Below the pieces are notes generated by a model that saw nothing but the letters and a program-made list of their open reading frames with translations, was not told the origin of the DNA and searched no databases. The position numbers were made by a program, and so were the translations under genes. From an uncultured Collinsella sp. (lineage in GTDB: Bacteria > Actinomycetota > Coriobacteriia > Coriobacteriales > Coriobacteriaceae): a stretch of DNA of 8,083 nucleotides. The stretch lies in assembly GCA_900545905.1 (NCBI GenBank), contig URBA01000052.1, positions 1-8,083 of the forward strand. Reading direction: 5' to 3'. Shown one piece after another: positions 1-5,440 of this stretch (position 1 is its first letter; each line of letters starts with the position of its first letter).

Positions 1-118
1 CGTCAGGATCGCCGTCCTCGCCCTGCTCAGCACGGGCAAGCAGGCGCTTCAGATCGTCGGGCATGCCGGCATCGCCGGCCTCGCCCATACCCTCGTTATT
101 GTTGATATCGTCTGCCAC
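1..118 (-). CDS. gyrA: DNA gyrase subunit A, N-terminal fragment (gene runs off the window)
   Basis: Only the first 39 codons are visible. The start is a GTG at 116-118, preceded by a strong GAGGAGG ribosome binding site (123-129) four bases upstream. The peptide begins VADDINNNEGMGEAGD and is acidic and Gly/Ala-rich, with a short helical stretch (DDLKRLLARAEQ, about residues 21-32). The GyrA call rests on position: this is the next co-oriented gene after gyrB in a dnaA-dnaN-recF-dciA-gyrB array, where gyrA is the standard occupant. The conserved GyrA opening (GRI..., followed by the YAMSVIV segment) has not appeared by residue 39, although it usually comes within about 10-35 residues. If this is gyrA, it carries an N-terminal acidic extension. 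GyrA would supply the DNA-cleaving tyrosine of the GyrA2GyrB2 supercoiling enzyme. The alternative is an unrelated small acidic protein. Confidence 0.7.
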   Translation of the reverse strand, partial: MADDINNNEGMGEAGDAGMPDDLKRLLARAEQGEDGDPD

Positions 119-149
119 GTTACCTCCTCATGGTTTGCGTGGTCCATTA

Positions 150-181
150 GTTCCCTGCCACGGAGACGAATTACCGGGAAC
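150..181. repeat. Short inverted repeat in the gyrA leader
   Basis: GTTCCC at 150-155 and GGGAAC at 176-181 are perfect 6-bp inverted arms with 20 bases between them, in the untranslated stretch before gyrA. They could be an operator or a weak hairpin in the leader. No T-run follows on either strand, so it does not look like a terminator. Six-base arms can arise by chance, so this is a weak call. Confidence 0.3.
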
Positions 182-194
182 ACCGGATAACCCT

Positions 195-301
195 CCTAGG
201 TTTTCCAGGTGCCCCAGGTTGCCCTGAAGGATGAGGGCGCGCGCCTTGCGTGCGGCGCCCGAAATCCTGAAGGGCAAGATGGGGTGCCTGGGAAAGCTAG
301 G
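195..301. repeat. Long imperfect palindrome (107-nt hairpin) between gyrB and gyrA
   Basis: The arms pair almost end to end. 195-199 pairs with 297-301, 201-215 with 281-295 (including three G-T pairs), 216 with 280, 219-225 with 271-277, 228-232 with 264-268, and 235-240 with 255-260, leaving a 14-nt loop. That is 39 paired positions, 36 of them Watson-Crick, with only one unpaired base of asymmetry. The 3' arm contains the gyrB stop codon (297-299). No T-run follows on the minus strand, so it is not a classic gyrB terminator. The non-Watson-Crick positions read as G-U wobbles and tandem G-A in plus-strand RNA, but as A-C and U-C in minus-strand RNA. It may be an mRNA processing or attenuation structure, an antisense RNA, or a palindromic REP/MITE-like element. 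Flanking target duplications are not evident. Confidence 0.75.
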
Positions 302-2327
302 CGTCTAAGAAGCGCGCATCGTGCGCGTGTTTTTCAATGTACTCGCGGCGATAGCCGACCTCGGAGCCCATCAGCTCGCGCACGGCGCGGTCTGCCACCA
401 CGGCATCCTCGATCGACACGCGCTGCAGGATGCGGGTCTTGGGATCCATCGTCGTCGAGGCGAGCTGCTTGGGGTCCATCTCGCCCAGACCCTTGTAGCG
501 CTGGACGGTATAGCCCTTGCGCTTCTTGGTGATCTTGCCATCCTTGGCCTTGCCGTCTTCGTCGTTATCGTCGGGGTTCAGGCCCAGACTCTGGATGGTG
601 TCGCGCAGGATCTCGTCTTCGGGCTGGCGGCCGTTGGGATACACGTAGTGGATCTTGTTGCGCACCTTAATGCCAAAGATGGGCGGGCAGGCAACATAGA
701 CGTAGCCGGCATCGATCAGCGGACGCATGTACTTGTAGAAGAACGTCAGCAGCAGGATGCGGATATGCGCACCGTCGACGTCTGCATCGGTCATGATGAT
801 GATCTTGTGGTAGCGCGCCTTGGTGATATCGAAGTCGCCGCCGTCGCCGGCACTCGTCGTGACGCCGCAGCCGATCGCGGTAATCAGCGACTGGATGGTG
901 TCGCTCGAGAACGCGCGATGGTCACCAACGCGCTCGACGTTCAAAATCTTGCCGCGCAGGGGCAGAATCGCCTGGATGTCTCGGCGACGGCCGTCCTTGG
1001 CCGAACCGCCTGCCGAGTCGCCCTCTACGATGAAGAGCTCGGTCAGCTCGGCATCGCGCACCGAGCAGTCGGCGAGCTTACCGGGCAGGGACGCCGTCTC
1101 GAGCAGGCTCTTGCGGCGGGTCGCCTCGCGCGCCTTGCGGGCGGCATTGCGCGCCTTGCAGGCCTGCTGCGCCTTCTTGACGATCTCGCGAGCGGGCTTA
1201 GGGTGCTCCTCGAGGTAATCGGCAAGGCCGTCGGTCACGATCTTGAGCGTCAGCGCGCGCATATAGGAGCTGCCGAGCTTGGCCTTGGTCTGGCCCTCAA
1301 ACTGCGGATCGGGCAGCTTGACCGAGATAACGGCCGAAAGGCCCTCGCGCACATCGTCGCCGGTCAGATTGGCGTCTTTTTCCTTGAGCAGGTTCTGCTT
1401 GCGCGCATAGTCGTTGATCACGCGGGTGAGCGCGGTGCGGAAGCCCTCAAGGTGCATGCCGCCCTCGGGGGTGTAGATGTCGTTGGCAAACGACATGACG
1501 TTCTCGCCGTAGCCGCTATTCCACTGCAGGGAAACCTCAACCTCGCCCATCTTGGCCACAGGTGCGTCCGGGTCCGATTTGCCCTCGATGTAGATGGGCT
1601 CCTTAAAGGCCTCGGGGACGTCCTTGCCCTCGTTGAGGAACTTGACGAAGTCGATGATGCCGCCCTCGTAGCAAAACTCCTCCACGTGGGGAGTCGCCTC
1701 GCGCTCGTCGGTCAGCACGATCTTGAGGTTCTTATTGAGGAACGCTGTCTCCTGCAGACGGTTGTGCAGCGTATCGAAATCGTAAATGCAGGTCTCGAAG
1801 ATCTCGTCGTCGGGCCAGAAGGTGACGGTGGTGCCCGTCGAATCCGAGGTGCCCACGACCTCCATCTTCTTGACGGTCTTGCCGCGCGAGAACTCCATCT
1901 CGTAGGTGTTGCCGTCGCGACGAACCTGAACGACCACGCGCTTGGACAGTGCGTTGACGACGGAGATGCCAACGCCGTGCAGGCCGCCCGAGACCTTATA
2001 GGCCGAATTATCGAACTTACCGCCGGCGTGCAAAATCGTCATGACGACCTCGAGCGTCGGAATCTTTTTAACAGGGTGCTCGTCGACGGGGATGCCGCGC
2101 CCGTTGTCGACGACCGTGATGGAGTTGTCGGCGTGGACCGTCACCTGGATCTCGGTGCAGAAACCGGCCATGGCCTCGTCGACGGAGTTGTCAACGATCT
2201 CCCACACCAGGTGATGCAGACCGCTGGCGCTCGTCGAGCCGATATACATGCCCGGGCGCTTACGAACGGCCTCGAGACCTTCGAGAATCTTAATCTCGCC
2301 GCCATCGTAATCGTTTTCGTTTGCCAC
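297..2327 (-). CDS. gyrB: DNA gyrase subunit B
   Basis: ATPase subunit of DNA gyrase, which with GyrA introduces negative supercoils ahead of replication and transcription. With the start chosen here (GTG 2325-2327, 676 aa), the GHKL ATPase domain shows the N-box EIVDNSVDEA with Asn47, the ATP-contact motif DNGRGIP around Asp74-Gly78, and the glycine lid GGLHGVGISVVNALS near 114-128. The transducer QTK loop is QTKAKLGS at 346-353. The TOPRIM domain has EGDSAGGSA at 435-443 (catalytic Glu435) and the metal-binding DADVD at 514-518. The C-terminal block has RYKGLGEMDP and TTMDPKTR. A TTG at 2343-2345 would add six residues, but that extension contains the Shine-Dalgarno sequence itself, so GTG is preferred. 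A short Asp/Lys-rich insert lies at about 584-605. The gene follows a terminator and so should have its own promoter in about 2338-2376, where I see no convincing -35/-10 pair. All catalytic motifs are intact. Confidence 0.97.
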   Translation of the reverse strand: MANENDYDGGEIKILEGLEAVRKRPGMYIGSTSASGLHHLVWEIVDNSVDEAMAGFCTEIQVTVHADNSITVVDNGRGIPVDEHPVKKIPTLEVVMTILHAGGKFDNSAYKVSGGLHGVGISVVNALSKRVVVQVRRDGNTYEMEFSRGKTVKKMEVVGTSDSTGTTVTFWPDDEIFETCIYDFDTLHNRLQETAFLNKNLKIVLTDEREATPHVEEFCYEGGIIDFVKFLNEGKDVPEAFKEPIYIEGKSDPDAPVAKMGEVEVSLQWNSGYGENVMSFANDIYTPEGGMHLEGFRTALTRVINDYARKQNLLKEKDANLTGDDVREGLSAVISVKLPDPQFEGQTKAKLGSSYMRALTLKIVTDGLADYLEEHPKPAREIVKKAQQACKARNAARKAREATRRKSLLETASLPGKLADCSVRDAELTELFIVEGDSAGGSAKDGRRRDIQAILPLRGKILNVERVGDHRAFSSDTIQSLITAIGCGVTTSAGDGGDFDITKARYHKIIIMTDADVDGAHIRILLLTFFYKYMRPLIDAGYVYVACPPIFGIKVRNKIHYVYPNGRQPEDEILRDTIQSLGLNPDDNDEDGKAKDGKITKKRKGYTVQRYKGLGEMDPKQLASTTMDPKTRILQRVSIEDAVVADRAVRELMGSEVGYRREYIEKHAHDARFLDA

Positions 2328-2330
2328 ACG

Positions 2331-2337
2331 TCCTCCT
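2331..2337 (-). promoter_or_regulatory. gyrB ribosome binding site
   Basis: The minus strand reads AGGAGGA immediately upstream of the GTG at 2327, with GGAGG ending four bases before it. This decides the gyrB start: the upstream in-frame TTG at 2345 would place the site inside the coding sequence. Confidence 0.7.
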
Positions 2338-2376
2338 TCAGTCAAGAAAATGTGTACAGCCTTACTAGTTTATCGT

Positions 2377-2406
2377 AAAAAAATACCCTCGGGAACGAGG
2401 GTATTT
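2377..2406 (-). terminator. Rho-independent terminator after dciA
   Basis: On the minus strand an 11-bp perfect stem (2396-2406 with 2381-2391, core ATACCCTCG) closes a TTCC loop and runs into seven consecutive Ts (2383-2377). It starts 27 bases after the dciA stop codon and 50 bases before the gyrB start. It should end the dnaN-recF-dciA transcript and make gyrB a separate unit. The plus strand has A-rich sequence on the 5' side and only three Ts on the 3' side, so the terminator is directional. Confidence 0.93.
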
Positions 2407-2432
2407 GGCTCTACAAGGCCACCAGATGCGAT

Positions 2433-2996
2433 TTAAGGCTCTTTTTTGCTTTGCACGCCCTTGGCCCACTCGGCACTGGCTCTCATGGCGTTCTCGAGGG
2501 CCTCGCGCAGTTTTTGGTCTTCGATGGGCGCCACTTGGCGCTCAATCTCGGTGCGCTCGGCATCGCTGAGGTCGGCGTGTGGGGCCGGCGGGCGCTCGGT
2601 CGCCGCTGGGCGAAGGCGCTCCTTGGCGGCGGGCGGCGTGTGACCGGGCGCGGTGGTTTTGAACACCAGGCCGTCCACATGCGCACCGGCGCGCTCCATG
2701 CGCGCGCGAATGATCTCGCGCAACAGCGTCATTTCCTGCGTCCACGAGGGCGAATCGAGATATACCAGCAGCTCATTGGACTCGGGCAGGTAGCGCAGGC
2801 CCGTCACATGCCGCCCCTCGCGCGTGCCCGAGCACACCGCGTTCCACGCGCGATAGACCGCGCGCGACTCCTCGGCGGCCTCCATCTGCGCGCGGCGCTC
2901 AGGTGTCGCGGCCGCCAGGATGCGCTGGCGCTCTGCGTTCAAAAACCCACTGAAGGCGACCGTTTCGCTCTCGCGCTCGTAATTAGCACGTCTCAC
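2433..2996 (-). CDS. dciA: DUF721 protein, probable replicative-helicase loader DciA
   Basis: 187 aa. The central part (about 45-115) fits the DUF721/DciA pattern: a Trp in a first helix (VYRAWNAV, Trp51), a strand pair ending LRYLPESNELLVYLDS, then a second Trp in SPSWTQEMTLLREII (Trp85) and a closing VDGLVFK strand. DUF721 proteins are widespread helicase-loading partners of DnaB, acting at the origin in bacteria that lack DnaC/DnaI. The location between recF and gyrB matches the actinobacterial homologue. A Pro/Ala-rich linker (about 116-142) leads to a charged, probably helical C-terminal tail (143-182). The GTG start at 2994-2996 lies inside the last codons of recF, giving a 14-bp overlap and suggesting translational coupling. 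The Shine-Dalgarno match is weak (AGGTGG-like within the recF end). The family call is good on pattern, position and size; direct DnaB loading is inferred. Confidence 0.85.
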   Translation of the reverse strand: MRRANYERESETVAFSGFLNAERQRILAAATPERRAQMEAAEESRAVYRAWNAVCSGTREGRHVTGLRYLPESNELLVYLDSPSWTQEMTLLREIIRARMERAGAHVDGLVFKTTAPGHTPPAAKERLRPAATERPPAPHADLSDAERTEIERQVAPIEDQKLREALENAMRASAEWAKGVQSKKEP

Positions 2997-4089
2997 CCAT
3001 GCTCACCACCTTGGCTCGATCAAGCAGGTCATCGGTAAAGTACCCCAGGTTGGTCGTGGTTATGACCGTCTGGATATCATCGCCGATCAGCCGCAGGAAA
3101 GCACTGCGGCGTTCGCCGTCGAGTTCGCTCATCACGTCGTCCAAAAGCAGCAGTGGGGCGGTGCCCAGGACATCGCGAGCCACGGCCACCTCCGCTACCT
3201 TCCAGGCCAGCACCAACGTTCGCTGCTGGCCTTGGCTGGCAAACGAGCGGGCAGAGCGACCCGCCACGGTGAACTCAATCTCATCGCGATGCGGTCCCAC
3301 CAACGTCACGCCGCGGCGAATTTCCTCGTCGGCGTGCTCATCAAGGGCAGCCAGCATGCGCTCGTACGCCCAGCCCTTCAGCTCTTCGCGATCATCGACC
3401 TGGGGCAAATCCCCCAGCGTGGACGCATAGGACACGTTGGCGGCTTCACCGGACGCCACTTGCCCGTAGGCAGTACGCACATGGCCCGCCAGCCGGTCGA
3501 GCAGGGCCAACCGGTGCACGAGCAGAGCCGCGCCCGCGCGGGCAATCGAATCGTTCCACGCGCCGAGCATCTCGCGGCAGCACCAGGCCTCCTTGAGCAA
3601 GGCGTTACGCTGGGTCACGCAGCGACCATAGGTGCTCGCAAGATCGGCATAGCGTGCGCTCAGTTGCATGCCAAAGTCGTCGAGGGCGGCGCGGCGCACA
3701 CTGGCGCCTCGCTTAACCATGTCCAGATGGTCGGGGCAAAACAGCACGCTCGGCAGAACCCCGCGCACACCGGCGGCAGAGCATCTCTTGCCGTTGCGGC
3801 TAAACGAGCGTTTACCGTCCTCCGCGCTCAATCCCATATCAAGCACGCGGCCGTCGCCCTCGAGCCTCAGCTCGACCTTGCACGAGCCCACGCCGTCATG
3901 GACAAGCTCGGCTGCGGTCGGATGCCTAAACGAGGCGCCGCTCGTCAGCAGCTGCAGTGCCTCTATGAGATTGGTCTTTCCCGCCGCGTTGGGTCCCGCA
4001 AGTATCGTCACGCCCTCATCCAGGGCAAGGCGATAGCTATCGAAGCTGCGGTAGTGCGCGACGGAAAGATCGCGGGCGAATATGGTCAT
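2983..4089 (-). CDS. recF: DNA replication and repair protein RecF
   Basis: 368 aa, the usual RecF length. RecF is an SMC/ABC-type ATPase that works with RecO and RecR to load RecA on gapped DNA at stalled forks. The N-terminus has the RecF pattern of a basic-aromatic strand (VAHYRSFDSY) followed by the Walker A loop GPNAAGKTN (Gly32-Asn40). The ABC signature is SFASQGQQRT, with SQGQQ at 285-289, preceded by LVGPHRDEIEF. Walker B is LLLLDDVMSELD with the Asp pair at about 317-318, followed by the VITTTN segment. The ATG at 4087-4089 lies 9 bp after the dnaN stop codon and has no recognisable Shine-Dalgarno sequence (GCGCTGCGC precedes it), so translation is probably coupled to dnaN. The 3' end overlaps dciA. 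No missing key residues or frameshift are seen. Confidence 0.96.
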   Translation of the reverse strand: MTIFARDLSVAHYRSFDSYRLALDEGVTILAGPNAAGKTNLIEALQLLTSGASFRHPTAAELVHDGVGSCKVELRLEGDGRVLDMGLSAEDGKRSFSRNGKRCSAAGVRGVLPSVLFCPDHLDMVKRGASVRRAALDDFGMQLSARYADLASTYGRCVTQRNALLKEAWCCREMLGAWNDSIARAGAALLVHRLALLDRLAGHVRTAYGQVASGEAANVSYASTLGDLPQVDDREELKGWAYERMLAALDEHADEEIRRGVTLVGPHRDEIEFTVAGRSARSFASQGQQRTLVLAWKVAEVAVARDVLGTAPLLLLDDVMSELDGERRSAFLRLIGDDIQTVITTTNLGYFTDDLLDRAKVVSMGETC

Positions 4090-4098
4090 GGCGCAGCG

Positions 4099-5202
4099 CT
4101 AGATGCGGACCGGCATGACCAGGTACAGGTAGTTGATCTTGTCGTAGGACTTGAAGATGCCCGCCTGCGAGTAGCTCTTGAGCTCCAGCGTGATCTCCTT
4201 CTCCTTGGACAGGGCATTGAGGCACCCGAAGATGTAGTGGTAGTTGAAGGCGATGGTGCCCGACTCGCCCTCGGCCTCGACATCGATCGTCTCCTGCGCA
4301 AGGTCCTGGTCATTGGAAATGGAGGACAGGCCCATCTGCCCGTTCTCGACATCGATCTCGAACTTGACGGCGGGGTTGGCGCTCGCGATAACGGCCACGC
4401 GCTTGAGGGCGGCGTTAAAGGCGGCGACGTCGATCTTGACGCTCGTCACGCACGAATCGGGGATGAGCTGCTTGTAGTTGGGGTACACGCCCTCGATGCG
4501 GCGCGACACGTAGGTGGTGTTGCCGGCCTCAAAGACGACCTGGGTGTCGGTAGCCCCGATCATGATGGTCGCCTGGCTGGCCATGATGTTCAGCGCGTCG
4601 TTAAAGGCGTCAGCCGGAACGTTGAGCTCAAAGGAGCCCTCGAGGGTCGAGGTCTCGACCTGCGTATCGCACACGGCCAAGCGGAAGGAATCGGTCGCCA
4701 CCAGGCGCACGGTGTTGTTCTCGACCTTCATGTGCACGCCACCCAGGATGGGGCGGGCCTTGTCGGTCGAGGTGACGCGCCACACGCGGCCGACCATTTC
4801 GGACAAGATATCGGTCGGCAGTTCCACGGCGCTCTCGATGGCATAGGCCGGAAACTCGGGGAAGTCATTGGCATCGAGCGTGTTCAGGCGGAAAGAGCTC
4901 TTCTCACAACCAATCAGCACCTGGCGCTCGGACAGCTCAAAGGTGACCGGGGCATCGGGGAGGGTCTTGGTGATGTTGGAGAGCATCTTACAGGGGATAA
5001 CCATCTCGCCCTCTTCTTCGACATGCGCCGCGATGCGATGACGGATCGAGATGGTGTAGTTAGAGGTCTGGAATTCCAAGATGCCGTCTTGCGCCTTGAC
5101 GAGCACGCCCGACAGGATGGGAAGGGTGGATGCCGAAGCGACGCCCTTCATAACGACGCCGATGGCTTGTGTAAGCGAGCTCTGGCTGACGGTGAACTTC
5201 AT
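4099..5202 (-). CDS. dnaN: DNA polymerase III subunit beta (sliding clamp)
   Basis: 367 aa, matching the family's three-domain ring subunit (about 120 residues per domain). The dimeric clamp encircles DNA and tethers polymerase III and other partners through a hydrophobic cleft. The protein opens MKFTVSQSSLTQAI and contains ASTLPILSGVLV (residues 24-35), typical of domain I. It also has the SFRLNTLDANDFPEFP block, the domain II segment TSTDKARPILGGVHMKV with LVATDSFRLAVC, and the usual ending VMPVRI. The ATG at 5200-5202 has a GAAAGG ribosome binding site (5212-5217) nine bases upstream. That site lies within the AT-rich stretch proposed as the unwinding region, so the dnaN leader and the origin overlap. 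dnaN heads a tight dnaN-recF-dciA unit ending at the terminator at 2377-2406. Confidence 0.97.
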   Translation of the reverse strand: MKFTVSQSSLTQAIGVVMKGVASASTLPILSGVLVKAQDGILEFQTSNYTISIRHRIAAHVEEEGEMVIPCKMLSNITKTLPDAPVTFELSERQVLIGCEKSSFRLNTLDANDFPEFPAYAIESAVELPTDILSEMVGRVWRVTSTDKARPILGGVHMKVENNTVRLVATDSFRLAVCDTQVETSTLEGSFELNVPADAFNDALNIMASQATIMIGATDTQVVFEAGNTTYVSRRIEGVYPNYKQLIPDSCVTSVKIDVAAFNAALKRVAVIASANPAVKFEIDVENGQMGLSSISNDQDLAQETIDVEAEGESGTIAFNYHYIFGCLNALSKEKEITLELKSYSQAGIFKSYDKINYLYLVMPVRI

Positions 5203-5220
5203 CTTTTAATACCTTTCTAT

Positions 5221-5234
5221 AGATATAAATATCT
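5221..5234. repeat. AT-rich palindrome in the putative unwinding element
   Basis: AGATAT and ATATCT form 6-bp inverted arms around a central AA. The palindrome lies directly beyond the DnaA-trio run, in the most AT-rich DNA of the window and 19-32 bases upstream of the dnaN start. It is the likely site of first strand opening. It could also contribute a -10 element or a leader hairpin for dnaN. Confidence 0.5.
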
Positions 5235-5249
5235 TAATAATAGTAATAG
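5235..5249 (+). promoter_or_regulatory. DnaA-trio element (five triplets)
   Basis: The plus strand reads TAA TAA TAG TAA TAG without interruption, which is GAT-AAT-GAT-AAT-AAT when read 3' to 5'. In B. subtilis, repeats of 3'-GAT-5' (A tolerated at the first position) are the single-stranded DnaA-trio track along which the initiator filament stretches DNA. The polarity is right: box-like sequences lie on the dnaA side, and the AT-rich unwinding stretch lies beyond the triplets on the dnaN side. The nearest box-like 9-mer is TAATCAACA on the minus strand (5270-5262), 12 bases away and weak. Confidence 0.65.
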
Positions 5250-5334
5250 CACTGACGAAACTGTTGATTACTCCCAAAGACGCAGGTCAGACCCAGAAAG
5301 AGAATCGACAGCAACCTGTGTGCAACGGGGGTGG

Positions 5335-5425
5335 TTTTCCACGTTCAAAACCTGCGCAAAACTTTTCATCACCGCGGTTTGGGTTTTAGACACCTTATGC
5401 CCGTGGTTTCGACAAGTTTTCAACA
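5335..5425. promoter_or_regulatory. Cluster of DnaA-box-like sequences
   Basis: Six 9-mers share the form TTTTNNNCR: TTTTCCACG (5335-5343, plus), TTTTGAACG (5350-5342, minus), TTTTGCGCA (5361-5353, minus), TTTTCATCA (5363-5371, plus), TTTTAGACA (5384-5392, plus) and TTTTCAACA (5417-5425, plus). TTATGCCCG (5395-5403) is a further weak match. The best against TTWTNCACA are the first, third and last, each with one mismatch. Individually each is modest. The density within 91 bases beside dnaA supports DnaA binding, possibly with a consensus shifted toward TTTTCNACA. Confidence 0.65.
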
Positions 5426-5432
5426 GGTGTCT
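5388..5432. repeat. Inverted repeat just downstream of dnaA
   Basis: AGACACCT (5388-5395) and AGGTGTCT (5425-5432) are perfect 8-bp inverted arms around a 29-base spacer, eight bases past the dnaA stop codon. Two of the box-like 9-mers overlap the arms. In the dnaA mRNA it would form a long-loop hairpin followed by TAAAACCC, with no T-run, so it is not a standard terminator. Confidence 0.5.
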
Positions 5433-5440
5433 CTATTTCC

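Larger units (their letters stand above)
5203..5440. other. Probable chromosomal origin of replication (oriC) in the dnaA-dnaN gap
   Basis: This 238-bp gap is the largest non-coding stretch in the window and sits where oriC lies in many Actinomycetota and Firmicutes. From dnaA to dnaN it holds a cluster of DnaA-box-like 9-mers (5335-5425), two weaker minus-strand boxes (TTGCACACA at 5324-5316 and TAATCAACA at 5270-5262), five DnaA-trio triplets (5235-5249), and a stretch of 46 bases with only 7 G/C (5204-5249). The order boxes, trio, AT-rich DNA along the minus strand matches the basal unwinding arrangement known from Bacillus subtilis. The dnaN promoter should also lie here, but no good -35/-10 pair stands out. 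No box matches TTATCCACA perfectly. Confidence 0.8.

Noticed and set aside
2343..2345. TTG as the gyrB start
   Set aside because: It would place the strong AGGAGGA ribosome binding site inside the coding sequence; the GTG at 2327 is correctly spaced after it.
2338..2376. gyrB promoter with TTTACG and TACACA at 17-bp spacing
   Set aside because: Only 4 of 6 and 3 of 6 matches to consensus, and the -35 overlaps the terminator T-run; too weak to annotate.
321..2378. 685-codon open frame on the plus strand opposite gyrB
   Set aside because: It mirrors gyrB exactly, has no recognisable domain and is full of Leu/Ala/Val/Asp from reversed GC-rich codons. The opposite strand carries all the gyrase motifs, so this is a coding shadow.
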